Assembly (NCBI GenBank): GCA_031002005.1
Contig: CM061919.1
Coordinates: 223,508,739-223,572,738 of the forward strand
Reading direction: 5' to 3'
Origin: Vandiemenella viatica
Lineage: Eukaryota; Arthropoda; Insecta; Orthoptera; Morabidae
DNA length: 64,000 nucleotides
Made by a program: the position numbers and the translations under genes. Positions 20,501-32,271 of this stretch are shown here, piece by piece; the first letter of the stretch is position 1; every line of letters starts with the position of its first letter. Below the pieces are notes generated by a model. The model searched no databases and was not told the DNA's origin. It saw nothing but the letters and a program-made list of their open reading frames with translations.

Positions 20501-22223
20501 AGGAACCCCACTACCAAATGGAACATACAGAAAGCAAATTGGGTTAAATACAGCCAGTTAATTGAAGGAAGCATTAAAAGGGTTTCTACCGCCAATACAA
20601 CCAGCCTCCAATACCAGGAATTCTTAAACGTTATAAACGAAGCGGCAGAAAGATCGATCCCCCGGCGCAAACCTGTAAAAATGACCAAAAAGCATTCCGT
20701 CACCATGGTGGAACCAAGACTGCTCCAGATCGATAGCCAAAAGGAAGCTAGCGTTTACAAGATACAAACAGGAAGCCTCATGGGAAAACTACTTAAAATA
20801 CAAGAAGATAGACGCCGAAACAAAAATGTTCCTGAAAGAAAGGAAAAAAATGTGCTGGAGAGAATTCTGCAGCAACTTAAACAGCAATACGTCTATGACC
20901 ACAGTATGGCACATGATTAACGGACTTAGGAAACAACCGGCGGGAATTAAATCGCCAAAAAATTGGGTAGAAGAATTTGCACATAAAATAGCTCCACCGT
21001 CGGCATCACTCGGACCACTAATCCTTCCTAATCACGTCAAGGAAGACCACGGACATAACATTTTGGATGATGCGTTCACGCTCAATGAACTGGAATTGGC
21101 CCTGAAAACCGGATCTAACACAGCTCCCGGCATAGACAATATCCATTATTCGATGCTTCACCATCTCCCCCACTGTGCCAAAGTTATCCTACTAAAGCTG
21201 TTTACGAACATCTGGGACAAAAGCGAGATTCCGAAGGACTGGACAACTCAAATCATCATTCCTGTGTTGAAGCCTGGAAAAGATAGTAATAATGCCAACT
21301 CATACCGCCCAATAGCCCTTTCTTCATGTATAGCTAAAACTTTCGAACGGATTATAAAAACGAGACTGGAATGGTGGCTAGAACACCATTGTATGCTGCC
21401 AAAGACACAGTATGGATTTCGAAAGGGTAGGAGCACAAATGACAATCTTAGTATCCTTATCCTAGACATAGAACAGTCCTACATCAATAAAGGATACTTG
21501 ACAGCCTTATTCCTGGATATAACGGGAGCATACGATAAACGTCCCTATCCCAATTCTAATAGAGAAGCTCAGGAAACTACGTCTCCCGGAAAGATACATA
21601 CGTGGAATTTACAATCTTCTCCATTGCAGAACTGTCCTATGTTCGTCAGCAAGACAACTCTCTTTATGGACCACGCGTCGTCTCAGAGGGATTACCACAA
21701 GGGGCAATCCTTAGCCCCATCCTGTTCACCATCTTTACAGCTGATTTAGAAAACTTATTTAACCCATCAATAAAGGTGCTGCAATTCGCAGATGACGTTT
21801 GCATATACACTTGGTCCCCCTCCCAGGGATTAATTTCTAGAGATTGAATGAAGCAGCAAAGAAACTGCACGAGTGGTTACTACAACTAGGATTTCTGTAT
21901 CACCATCGAAATCATCAGTTGTGATCTTCTCCCGTAAACAAAACATATTCCGAGAGACAGAGATACACTTGGGCCCATATATCTTCCCGGTTCGAGCATC
22001 GGTCAGGCATCTAGGTTTATATATGGACAGTAAACTCACTTGGAAAGGTCATATAGACCACATTATAGCCAAAACGGAACGCCACTTTAATGTTCTAAGA
22101 TCCGTTACACGCATCTGGTGGGGAGCCGATCCAGTCATCCTGCTCAACTTATATAGAGCAATAATTCGACCCATCTTAGATTATGGAAGCTCCTTTTTGG
22201 AAATGCTCCTAAGTATACCTTAA
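20501..22223 (+). pseudogene. LINE ORF2, reverse transcriptase part
   Basis: RT motifs appear in order in different frames: TAPGIDNIHYSML, IIPVLKPGKDSNNANSYRPI and ALSSCIAKTFERI, YGFRKGRSTNDNL, LTALFLDITGAYD (motif A), then after a frameshift near 21540 GLPQGAILSPILF (motif B) and LQFADDVCIY (motif C, about 21783-21812), and after another shift a thumb-like region with VRHLGLYMDSKLTWKGHI. The catalytic FADD is preserved, but at least four frame changes (about 20820, 21540, 21847 and 22200) inactivate the protein. Confidence 0.9.
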
Positions 22224-22228
22224 GTAAA

Positions 22229-23530
22229 TTGGACACAGTACAACATAGAGCTATCAGATTATGCTTGGGTGCTATGAAATCCACCCCAACAAATGCCTTG
22301 CTAGTAGAAGCGAGGGAAATGCCTCTAGACATACGCTGCCAGCTCCTATCGAAACAATATTTAATGAGACGTGCGTCCATAACAAATCATCCTGTGATTC
22401 AGAAGGTCATCGAATACACAAAAACATTGGACAGAAGAGGTATACTCACCAGTCTCAGAAAGCCCATGTTAGTGCAAAGTCTTACCAAAATTAATCATCT
22501 GATACCGTTAATAATTCAAAATGACCTATTACCTATCTTCTCATTTCATTATAATCTCCTCAGATTCAAACCACATATATATTACTTACCAGATTGGATT
22601 ATAAGAAGTGACTCTGCAAGTTCAATGACGGATAGTTTTATAAGTCTAACTTGGCCGGATTTTATACAAATCTATACGGATGGTTCCAAAACCTCAGATG
22701 GAGTTGGCTGCGCCTATTTCTGCCCATCCTCACATGAGTCAAAGAAGGTTCGCCTCCCATGTGAAACAACTACATATACAGCAGAGGCAATAGCAATTAG
22801 AGAGGCCATAAAACACGGTACTGAACGTTATGATAAAATTCTTATCCTATCGGACTCCAAAAGTGTGGCTCAAAAACTGGAAAACCCCAAACGGCAGATT
22901 GGCATGAACAAGATATTAACAGAAATACTAAACATGATGTATTTAGCCTCCACAGAAAAGAAAGAGATCCACCTACTATGGATAAAGGGACATGCACACA
23001 TTCAACACAATGAAACGGTCGACCAGTTAGCTAAGGAAAGTACAGTAGAAGGGGAGACACAGCTCATCCAGCTTCCTCATACAGACCTCACACCAATTAT
23101 CAAGAAAGAGTCCTTTCGCGCCTGGTCAGAATCATGGGCTATCACACAATCCTACAGAGGAAGATACTACTCTCAAATACAACCCCACATCCCACCCAAA
23201 GCCTGGTTCGTATCCTCCAAATTGGGAAAAAGACACAAAACGTCAATCATACGTATGAGATTGGGACACGGGAGTTACCCTAGCCATCTATACAAAATCG
23301 GAATTTTACATTCCCCATTCTGTCCGGAAGAACAAGAAGAGGTTGCCGACATTAACCACATCATCCTCGCATGCGTCCGCTATTGGGTACATCAAAACAA
23401 ACTATACAAAAATCTTGTTAAGCTTAATATACCTCTGCCTACTTCGGTAACTGATTTGCTGAGGACTGAGCGACAGGATGTTTATCGGGCAATAGCCCGA
23501 TACTTAAGTGAAGCCAATATTAGCTTGTGA
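22229..23530 (+). pseudogene. LINE ORF2, C-terminal RNase H region
   Basis: A 433-residue open stretch covers the end of the RT connection and a RNase H domain with all four acidic residues: D151 in IYTDGSKTSDG, E186 in TYTAEAIAIREA, D209 in LILSDSKSV and D265 in HNETVDQLAKES. A Cys/His-rich tail follows (HSPFCPEEQEEVADINHIILAC, a C-C-H-C-type pattern common at the end of such ORF2 proteins). RNase H degrades RNA in the RNA-DNA hybrid during insertion. The domain looks intact but is cut off from the rest of ORF2 by frameshifts upstream. Confidence 0.9.
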
Positions 23531-24174
23531 ATGTTAAAATATATCACAAACCATCAACTAAGGAAGGTTAGTGCAAAATAAGAAGTATTAATAGGGAAAA
23601 TTACGAATGTAATAGTTATTCACTATGATTCTCACCTACAAATTGTCTAAAGAAATAACTGTTCTAAATACAAGCTGTAAGATAGGAGGAAAATAATTTT
23701 AATTTAGTTCATTTTAAAAATCAATTCTTTTGTAAACTCATATGTTAATTTATTTAAGAATTACTTTGATATGTAAAAATAGTTATCAACTAAGACACCC
23801 TTTTACAACAGTTTTACGCTAAAACAAATATTTTATTTTATTTTAATTAGATAATTAAAAACAAAAATTGTAGTGGAGGAGGATTCCATATTTAACCATG
23901 TTCACTTTACAAATTTCCCTCCTGTTCAAGATTGTACGTTAAATTATCTAAGAATACCAGTTACCTAGAACAAAACTGTGGAGACAAAGTTTGAGTATGA
24001 CAAAACTAGTTGACATGTATCAATTTCAAAAGTTAAATGCAACACAAAAAGACCTGTAATGTAATAAGATGTACAGAAAATAACATATAAGCATGTATCA
24101 TAGATAAGTATGTAAAACAACTGTATACATTTGATGCTGGCCATATGGTCGTCAGGACCAAAGGCCAAATAAAC
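23531..24174 (+). other. LINE 3' UTR with terminal stem-loop
   Basis: AT-rich 3' UTR of the 17791-24201 element. Just before the poly(A) is TGGTCGTCAGGACCA (24146-24160), a perfect 5-bp stem with a 5-nt loop, itself flanked by GGCC on both sides. Such a 3' structure is where the element's own RT would be expected to recognise its RNA. Confidence 0.7.
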
Positions 24175-24209
24175 AAAAAAAAAAAAAAAAAAAAAAAAAA
24201 ATAAGAGGC

Positions 24210-24720
24210 TAGTTTCCGATCTGTGATGGCGACGCCTTGTAATAAATACTGCCATAAGAATTCGTATACAGCTCTCGGGTAGCAAGCAGAATGAACACAG
24301 TTTCCATTTGATAGTTGGAAGATCAAATCTCCTTAGCCAAGAGTATGATTGCCGTGGAAGCTCCGTGTGCACTTGGTTTGTTAGCAGAGAGCATCATATT
24401 AATAAGTAATGTCGCAAAAGACTCACATAGGTAATTGAATAAATTTATTTAAAAAAAAACCTCATGGCTGCAGAGATGATTCGTCTAGTATGCGTTTTCC
24501 GAAACACACAGTTTGTCATCCACTAAACACGGTCTGCTGTAGGCAAGTCAGAATCGGTAAGCATTTCCTGTTGGCATAAAAGGAGTCGTTCGTGAATTCT
24601 GGTTCTGTATTTGTGACAGTCTGATCATTAGTAGCCTGTTCTTATTAATCACAGTTCCAGGTTGTCGACTAATTTGATGCAACATTCCACTACTTGCCGT
24701 TCTATGGCAAGTAGACCTAT
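24210..24720. other. Unassigned DNA
   Basis: No gene or known repeat recognised; a poly(A) stretch occurs near 24450. Confidence 0.3.
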
Positions 24721-24724
24721 ATCA

Positions 24725-24830
24725 TCATGTGGTTCCTTAAAAAGGCCAGAGCTGAATTCATTTTGGTTTTAACCCATATGCTCTCCTCTAATGACTTCGA
24801 CATCAAGATAAATCCCGAAGGAAAAAGATA
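24725..24830 (+). mobile_element. SINE (family S1) 3' half
   Basis: GTGGTTCCTTAAAAAGGCCAG, CTGAATTC and CTCTAATGACTTCGACATC are the 3' half of the SINE. The tRNA-related head is absent. Confidence 0.7.
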
Positions 24831-25278
24831 ACATTATGACATCATCATGATTTCATTGCGTGTTTTGTAATGTTCGCAGTAAAGAAAATGATTTTTTGTT
24901 GTTGTATGGACGTTATGTTAACAGAGCTTTGATTTGTCGTGTATTTCGTCTTTGTCAATGCAATCTAACTGTGCTCAAGAATCCCTTCCAGGCAACTGGG
25001 TGTAGACAGGAAAGTGTTCTTGGAAGATCTCATGGCTGAACACTCTTCCCGCCAGCACGAATATAATGTTGTATGAGGTGAACGCCGGCTACACGCAGCG
25101 GGAGACCTTGACGCGGTGTCGACAGGTGTTTTCTGCACGCAGGCAGGCGTGACAGACGCAAAGGACGTTACGAACCGTACATAGCTGGATACCGCATTCA
25201 GCCGCTTGCAGCATACCTCAAACGAAAAGTCAGTGTATGAGAACGGTTAATCACAAGCCCTGTCTTCGCTTGACGGAC
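24831..25278. other. Unassigned DNA
   Basis: No gene recognised; moderately GC-rich from 25075 to 25215. Confidence 0.3.
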
Positions 25279-25281
25279 TAA

Positions 25282-25595
25282 AGGGTCGTCCATAAATTAC
25301 GTGAGGTGAAATGGGAAAGGGGGAGGGGTCCAACGTAATCTCACCAAAGTGCAGGGGGGGGGGGTCAACGGAAATCTCATGTGAGGTTTTGTTGGACTGT
25401 AGAGCTAAAAAAAAGTCTACAAAACATTCGAAGGCCGATTTTAGGAGGGGGGGGGGTATTTCGTGGAAAAGTGTGGGTGTAACCGGCTTTTGGAAGGGTC
25501 AGACCTAAAAATAAAAAAAAGTCTTAAAAAGTTGCGACGGCGATTTCTGGAGGGGGGGGGGGCTCACGGACCAGATCTCACGAAGTCTCGCCCCC
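25282..25595. mobile_element. G-rich TIR element (family H1), right end degraded
   Basis: The left end AGGGTCGTCCATAAATTACG is preserved. The right end retains only CTCGCCCCC, but the flanking TAA duplication (25279-25281 and 25596-25598) confirms the boundaries. Interior G-runs, TCTCACG and GGAAATCTCA blocks are as in the other copies. Non-coding. Confidence 0.8.
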
Positions 25596-25598
25596 TAA

Positions 25599-26093
25599 TG
25601 TGATGTTCGTCGTTTGGTGGCTACACTTATGTAACCTTCTTTTTTGTTGCACATAATATTACATTATTTTTACATAATCATTTTAGTCTTGTTATTGATC
25701 ACCTCTTGTTATCTTCTCTTCTTATGAACAACTCTGAAGAATGACTGCGTTTCCTTCATTAATCGCGTTTACGATATTATTGGTACTTTGACAACAAATA
25801 TTTAAACTACAAATAACCCCACTATTTGATTCTTAACTGAAAATATCAACTCTTAACAAAATTTCTTATCATTAATTATCTCAGTATTTCTTATTAGACC
25901 AACATTTTTGTTATCAACTTTTCTTATTGAAACTATTCATCATTATTCGAGCAGCTACATGTTTTGGTGCCTGTTTACGGTTGTAAGTACATTTTGCTGC
26001 CACCACATTCAACACACAAAATTTCCTGCCATCCAGATTTGATATAAACACCTCTTCTATAAAATCTGTAACAGAGAGAGAAACAGACTTACG
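25599..26093. other. Unassigned AT-rich DNA
   Basis: No gene or repeat recognised between two members of the same TIR family. Confidence 0.3.
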
Positions 26094-26096
26094 TTT

Positions 26097-26494
26097 GGGG
26101 GCGTCCAAAAATTACGTGAGGTGAAGTAGGGGGGGGGGGAGGGTGGCGAAATCTCTCCAACGGGGAGAGGGGGTTCAACGGAAATCTCACGTAAGGTTTT
26201 AGAAATTTTAGTTGGACTGTAGAAAGGCGCGAAAGTCGGTTTTAGGGGGGTATTTCGACGAAAAGTGGGGGTGTAACCGGCTTCGGAAGGGTGAGACATA
26301 AAAATAATAATAAAAAAACAGGTCTCAAAAAGTTGCGAGAGAGATTTCTAGGGGTCTAGGGGGGAGGGGTCTCACGGATCAGATCTCATTAGAGTGGGGG
26401 CGGGGGGCAGATCTCACGAAATCTCACCAGGAGGGGGGGGGGGGGGTGGTCCGGAAATCCGGAAAAACACCTCACGTAATTTATGGATGCCCCC
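26097..26494. mobile_element. G-rich TIR element (family H1), 398 bp
   Basis: Ends GGGGGCGTCCAAAAATTACG and, at the right, CGTAATTTATGGATGCCCCC, flanked by TTT on both sides (26094-26096 and 26495-26497). Several G-runs of 8 to 12 and repeated TCTCACGAAATCTCAC motifs fill the interior. The 3-bp duplication fits PIF/Harbinger-type integration. Confidence 0.85.
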
Positions 26495-26497
26495 TTT

Positions 26498-28110
26498 GGT
26501 TACGCCTTCTGGATTGCTCGTGATCGGGCAGTGGGAACCATGTAGAATCCAGGACCACTTGTATCTTGTAGCTCGAACAATATTTAGTATACGACCTCCT
26601 TTACCTTACGTGGGGTCTCGCCGGCGCCGACTAACGGTAATTATTTTGTCCAGCCAGTAGATGATCTCCGAACAGCTTCGTTAACTGGGGAGATGAAAAC
26701 GTGGCATCTCGAATCTACTCTCCATTCCATCAGCATCTTTGTCTTGTGGCTTAGAGGTTCTCTGAAGTTGGCTATGAGGGCACCTGCGGCACTAAGCCAC
26801 CCCTTTTTAGCCAAGTTATCAAACCAATTTTCTCTCTCTTCTGATCTTTTCCTTACCGCGTCTGATTTTTATATTAATTCTAATTTTCCATAATACTACA
26901 TGGCTTAAAATTATTTATTTAGTGATAAAATATACTCTTCTTAATATATAGCCATTTTTATCGTGTGTTTGTTTTGGACTGTAATGATGCAATTAATAGC
27001 TTAACCGAGCAACTAAAAGTGATGCAGTAATGGATATATAGGGGTAATAGATGTACAGGAGAACATAAGGTGCTCAGGCCCCCGTGTATCCGCTGTCCTA
27101 ATTACGATTTGCAGGCGATCTTTCGTAACAATCTACGCCTCATCAGCAGCTTCCTCCTTAAAAACAGTGCGTTGCACACGGAGAAACACTTAGCATTCAG
27201 AACACCACTTGCACGGTGCGCAAACAGGAGGTGGTACTTGGCTGATCACGACACAGGTAGAATGAGCGGTTTTTTGAACACGTATCATTCTATAGTCGAA
27301 CTGAGGTATTTTACGGCCAATGAAACTGTTTTCATTAAAAAAATAGTTTATTTTGAAGCAGTGATAAAATAAGTTAGGAAAAAGACAAAGTGTAAATGAT
27401 TTTTCTTTGTTCATTGCTTTATGCCTCGTCAACGTTAAGGTGATTAGAAGAAATAATTTAGCCATGACCTTTCGAAGGAACTGTAACATAACACACGACA
27501 GAGCCATGGAGGAAGGAAATATTTCCTTCCGCCATGGTCAGAGCCATGCAAGAGTATCTGTGGCCGGCGTAGTAAGCCAGTGTGGGGCTATGTTTGGGGT
27601 GTGTGCATGGTTGACCGCCGTCAAGTTTAGTTGTCGACGCGGCAACATTTCGGTCGGGATTATAGAAATTGTGAAAAAGACGAGAAGATTTGTCGGAGGG
27701 TAACGTGGAAACTAGTAATGTGTTATATTAACAGTTTTGCATGGAGTGCAGCGATCTCAAGTGACTGTGGACGTGGTATGACTACTGTGGAGAGTGTGGG
27801 AGTTTGTGCAATTTAATTCCTCTTGTCCCACGAGTCTGCAATTCTCGGAAAAGGAGTCTGATTTCCTTATTTAAATATTGATTTGGTGGTGGTATTTTCC
27901 GTCGGTGTGAAAGCATAAGTTTATGAACTCAATAAAGTTTGGTATATCTGTCCATTCTAAAGTATGTGAGCTTATCATTTAGTAACCCGACAAATGTTAA
28001 TACCTAAGCCTGGCGACCGCGGCATAAAGAACCTTTTGCTTAATCAATGAATATGTGTTTGTCGAATAAGTGACTTTTAATAATCAAAATCCATAATCAG
28101 CCCTTAAGCT
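26498..28110. other. Unassigned DNA
   Basis: No supported gene. Short open frames (for example 27070-27372 and 27407-27703) have no recognisable family. On the minus strand CTGATGA (complement of 27140-27146) followed 15 nt later by GAAA (complement of 27121-27124) resembles the motif noted at 3096. Confidence 0.3.
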
Positions 28111-28111
28111 T

Positions 28112-28250
28112 ACAGAACCATGCCGTCATTGACCTGGAGTGAGTTGGGTAAACTGTGGAAAACCCAAATCTGTATGGCCGGACGGGGTTCAAACCTGCGT
28201 CTTCCCGAACGCGAGACCAGAACGTTACCACTCACCCACAACGCTCAGCG
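28112..28250 (-). mobile_element. SINE (family S1) 5' half, minus strand
   Basis: The complement reads CGCTGAGCGTTGTGGGTGAG, box B-like GCAGGTTTGAACCCCG, CCATACAGATTTGGGTTTTCC and TCACTCCAGGTCAATG. The 3' half is missing. Confidence 0.85.
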
Positions 28251-28503
28251 AAATAGATAATTTTGGATATGAGTTGCAATGACTATGGTGATATGAGGAC
28301 TTAATTACTAATGAGAAGTCAAACATTTGTGAAAGTAGCGGAGACAGCAAAAACAAAACGTTATAAATTTATATGAAACTTTACTGTCGAATTGCATAGC
28401 AGTTAAGTTTTAGATAGGTAAAAATCACCGCTTCCAAAAAGATATCCATACTGATTCATTGAATGCTAAGCTTCTGATCCAGAATCTATTGAAAACTAAG
28501 GAA

Positions 28504-28726
28504 CTGAGCCCGATGGGTGAGCGATGACGCTGTGGCTTGTCTTTCTGGAGGACGCGTGTTCAAATCCCCGTCCGGAAATTCTGATTTCGGATATCCCAGG
28601 TGGGATGGTACCTTTGAAAGGCCATAACCGAATTCCTCCCCGTTGTTAGCCCCACCTCAAAAAAAACCTCTCTCGGCTCTAATGACCTCAATGTCGACGA
28701 GCCGTAATGCCGGAGGAAAAGGAAAA
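28504..28726 (+). mobile_element. SINE (family S1)
   Basis: CTGAGCCCGATGGGTGAGCG head, box B GTGTTCAAATCCCCG, GATGGTACCTTTGAAAGGCC, and the tail TAATGACCTCAATGTCGACG then AGCCGTAATGCC with an A-rich end. The CATGGTTTCCC...CACTCC middle block is deleted and a CTCAAAAAAAACCTCTC insertion interrupts the 3' half. Confidence 0.85.
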
Positions 28727-29720
28727 GTAATGCTGTCTACCGACAGAAATGTTTCTATCGCGTTGAGAAATATTGAGAACGGACATTTCGATAAGGCTGA
28801 AAAAAGGGGCATACAGAGAAGGGCGCTAGCGCCTTGGAGGGCAACACGCGAAGAGATTTCTCTGGACATAACCCGCTAAGGACGTGACTCGGCGAGAGGT
28901 TGGCAGCAGTGTCTGTGCGTCCAGGAAACGCTGTGTATGCAGGCCGCCAACTGCAAAACCCGTCTCGGCAAATAAAGAGAAGACTGTCGCGTCGCTAGTC
29001 GGACAAACGACGTGCAGGCAGGAAACGTGACGGGATTAAAAAAAACTCGGGCCTGGTGAGTCCGCAAAGTTGTCCAGACTGTTCTGTCTGAGAACAGCGA
29101 GAGTTGTGCCATAGGCTTACTACAGCATGTATACAAAACACGGAGCAATAAGAAAACAACAACGTAGCATTATCTCTCCAAGCCAAGTATCATTTGTGTT
29201 CCAGCTTGCTATATTTAACTCTCTCTGAATTGAAATCTATTTCGTATGCTGCAGAGAAGACCAGAGGCGGTGCTGACACTTTAATTCTCTCCCAAGTGAT
29301 TAGAAATGGTGAAAATATAGTCGTTCCTTTGAGATTACAAAATAGTTTTGTTTATCTGTGACACAATACAAAATCAGCGGAATGATATTGTTATATATAT
29401 TACGTATTTCAATTGATCTCCTGTAAGAACAGCTTTAAATGCAACACTAACATAATAAACGCAAAATATTGGTGGACGTTTTCATTAAAATAATTTTTAT
29501 TTCTTTACTTCCCTTAGAGCATATGCGTTGTTAACAATCTATCTCACACTAGCTTTTTTGCACTACACGAATTTTCGTTTTAAATTCTTTCTTATTATGC
29601 GACAACATGTTCAGGATATCTCTCGCTAAATTATTTCAGTCTGGAAATTATTAGAATTGTCGCACGAAAGTGAATGCAATACCTTACAATTTTAAGCAGG
29701 TGACAGCTATTTTCCGTGAA
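28727..29720. other. Unassigned DNA
   Basis: No gene recognised. It is GC-richer at 28860-29060 and AT-rich after 29200. Confidence 0.3.
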
Positions 29721-29724
29721 TTCA

Positions 29725-29962
29725 TTTTTTTTAAACTGATTTACGTCTCTCAACAGCGTGGTCTTTAGAGACGGGAAAGGATGGGGGCAAGGAATGGGAA
29801 GGAATTCGGCCATGGCCTTTTTTAAAGAAGCATCCCGGCATTTGCCTGGAGTGATTTTGGAAACCATGGAAAACCCAAATCTGGATGCCCAGACGGGGAT
29901 TCGAATCGCCGTCCTCCCCAATGAGAGGCCAGAACGCTATCCGTTACACCACCTCCCCTCGG
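29725..29962 (-). mobile_element. SINE (family S1), minus strand, near complete
   Basis: Read from the complement: CCGAGGGGAGGTGGTGTAAC head, box B GGCGATTCGAATCCCCG, the full body, GACCACGC...CGTAAATC tail and a poly(A) (complement of 29725-29732). Confidence 0.9.
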
Positions 29963-30660
29963 TTTCAAATATTAAACCGTAACTTCGATATAACCAGTTG
30001 TCAAGATATTCACATCCATGACTCAAGTAACTAAAGTTACATGTACATTTCTAACACGGTTACGTATCAAAAAGGCTTTAAATTAAAGACTGTTGATTTG
30101 GAGCCACAAACTCAGAATTAATATAGAAGCTCCCTAAAATGTGACATTATTCTAGCACGCGTGCCTACGATATGTTTAAAAAATTTAAATATTAAGAAAG
30201 CTTGAAAATTCTAGAAGAGAATTTTCTTCAAGCTTCAATGGTTTGCGAAGAAATTGGATATGAGTAATACTCGTAATAAAACAAGGAAATTAGGCGCAGC
30301 CCCTCGTTAAGGCTCTAAGAAACTGCAATAGGAAGAATAATATGAAAAATTTAAGTTGCAGATGTTCGCATTTCTTTCTAGTCACTGTTAACGATAAAGA
30401 TGTCCCCAGAGGTGTTACGGTCCCGTTTAGTAAACAATAAATTTTTATAGATTATTATCTCTATTTATAGCAATTTCATTTTGGTCTGCTAAAGCAAGAA
30501 GGTGGAGTCTTGTTTTGTTTACATGTTGTCCAAGTTTGCATCATTTTATTCCCCCCCACCTGCCGCTGATTTTCTGTTCTACTCCCGTATTATTAAAATC
30601 CGTTACTAAAAAACAAAACGGGTAATCTACCTTCTCGATGCGTTATGGTCAGTGCAGAAA
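29963..30660. other. Unassigned AT-rich DNA
   Basis: No gene or repeat recognised. Confidence 0.3.
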
Positions 30661-30661
30661 A

Positions 30662-30935
30662 CTGAGCCTGGGAGTGAGCGATAACGCTCGGGGACACTGG
30701 TTCGAATCCCTGTCCTGTTATTGAGATTTCGGATTTCCATGGTTTCCCTAAATCACTCCTTGGGATGGTACCTCAAAAGGCCAGGGCCAAATCTCTTATC
30801 GTTCCATGTCTCCTATCCATTCCCGGCTCCAATAACATCGACGTCGTAAATCCCAAAGGATAACCTTCTTGTCTCCAGTCCTTTCCGCCTATAATGACTT
30901 CAACGTTGACTGCGTAAAGATATAAGCAGAAAAAT
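30662..30935 (+). mobile_element. SINE (family S1) with duplicated tail
   Basis: Head CTGAGCCTGGGAGTGAGCG, box B TGGTTCGAATCCC, body to CTCCAATAACATCGACG, then a second tail unit CCAGTCCTTTCCGCC, ATAATGACTTCAACG and GCGTAAAG. The double tail suggests template switching or insertion of one copy's end into another. Confidence 0.8.
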
Positions 30936-31340
30936 GATGTCAGTGAACTTTGGGAGTCTAAAAAAGAACCCTCCACATAGTTAACACAATTTCAGTCTAA
31001 AGTAATTTATTCAGAAGGTATAGAAATGACGATATTCAACGCCGTTGTAATTGTACTATTCTGTGATAATAATAAGACAATTTTTTTCTTAAAATTGTGC
31101 TGGAGGAAGTAGCTTTTACCGGGATTTCGATGTATGAAGCCTTATTTTATTTATGATTACCTCGGTAGGAATTCATAATTTTTTTGTTAAGGGAAAAACA
31201 TTTATGGCAAGATGAGAATTCGATATACTGATGTAAGGATTTTATATTCTTAAACTTTTGCCGTATATGAAAGAAGATTTTTTCCCCCTTTCGTTTTAAT
31301 TTGGTTCTTTAGGCGTTATAATTGTTTAGCTAAGACTCAA
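30936..31340. other. Unassigned AT-rich DNA
   Basis: No gene or repeat recognised. Confidence 0.3.
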
Positions 31341-31740
31341 ACGAATTCAGTGTGTTACTTCGAAGTTGTAATGATGGTTCGAAGCTGGGACAGTGGCCTC
31401 ATTCCCTGGGATTCTCGTTCCCTGAGGACTCTCGGAAGACGTGGACATGTGCGGAACGCGATCACGAGACAGCCACGAGCCTAAACAAGAAAGAATGCCG
31501 CTGGGGTAAAAGAAGAACCGAGGCGAGAAAATAAATTGCGCCCGCGTCGGCTCTGATGTCGCGGATTTTCCGTGGGAAGCGCAGCCTCGGGCGTGAATTA
31601 TGCTTGTTTTTCCTGGCGGCTTTAGCAGCTGTTTAAGCAGCCATATAACTTCCCCGCCACACCTCTCTGTCCTGCCGCTGGTATTTAAAGAGAAGGACGC
31701 GCTTTGTAGAGGCGGCCACTGAACTTCTGTTGGGGATAAT
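31340..31740. other. GC-rich low-copy block
   Basis: GC-rich sequence, unlike any other part of the window, with a 175-codon minus-strand open frame (31347-31874). The predicted peptide shows no domain, and the frame runs into a LINE fragment, so I do not call it a gene. It may be regulatory or a remnant exon region. Confidence 0.3.
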
Positions 31741-31844
31741 TTTAGAAATACGTTCTTACGATCTTTTTTAATGCCGGACTGTTTGGCAGCCACTAACACA
31801 ACATTTGTAGTACATGCTGAACGGTCTGCTGGTATGTTGGAGTT

Positions 31845-32130
31845 ATGCTCACTGAGTATCTTTCTTCTTACCACCTTTACCCAACATCAGGGCTTTTACT
31901 ACTCATTAGTGTGGTCAGATTTGGAGCTTTGGTTTTACGGCTGCTCTATCATTATGACAGGATAGATAAGATTAGAGAAATAAGGTGCCGCAATGATTCT
32001 TATATGAATTCTTTTTTCCCTCGTACCATTAGGGATTGGAATGCACAACAAAGAGATTAGCTTTGGTGCTGAGCACCCTCTGCCACCCACAATTTTGTGA
32101 ATTGCAGAGTATATATGTAGATGTAGATGA
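31845..32130 (+). mobile_element. LINE 3' end fragment (CR1/Jockey-like)
   Basis: The frame ends RNDSYMNSFFPRTIRDWNAQ and stop, the usual C-terminus of many insect RT proteins (SFFPRTI--WN). The 3' UTR CACCCTCTGCCACCCACAAT then GAATTGCAGAGTATATATGT and AGATGTAGATG matches the fragment at 38990-39035. Strongly 5'-truncated. Confidence 0.75.
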
Positions 32131-32271
32131 GATCTTTGTCGATTTTGTTATATGGTGACTTTTCGATGTGGGACATTGATAGTGGATCCTATGGGACCAA
32201 CTACGAAGCTTTTAAAATAATCCTTGCGCGTGTTCATTCTGCAGAAGAATCGTCATAGATGACAAATATCA

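Larger units (their letters stand above)
17791..24201 (+). mobile_element. Near full-length LINE (Jockey/I superfamily), 6.4 kb
   Basis: The element starts CAGTCGTTCG, resembling the arthropod initiator used by internal LINE promoters. It carries a gag ORF1 with three zinc knuckles, then ORF2 remnants in the order endonuclease, reverse transcriptase, RNase H, a 3' UTR with a terminal hairpin, and a poly(A) run (24175-24201). The duplication AAAATAAGA flanks it (17782-17790 and 24198-24206, the first As shared with the tail). The RNase H domain and poly(A) end place it near the I/R1/LOA/Jockey group. ORF2 is broken, so the copy is not autonomous now. Confidence 0.9.

Noticed and set aside
23965..24372. 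135-codon minus-strand frame
   Set aside because: It reads through the complement of the LINE poly(A) (a run of Phe), so it is an artefact of the tail.
25282..26494. Single large transposon bounded by the two H1 elements
   Set aside because: Each H1 copy has both ends and its own 3-bp duplication, so they are separate insertions.
31347..31874. 175-codon minus-strand open frame as a host gene
   Set aside because: No domain, low-complexity GC-rich composition, and the upstream end overlaps a LINE fragment on the other strand.
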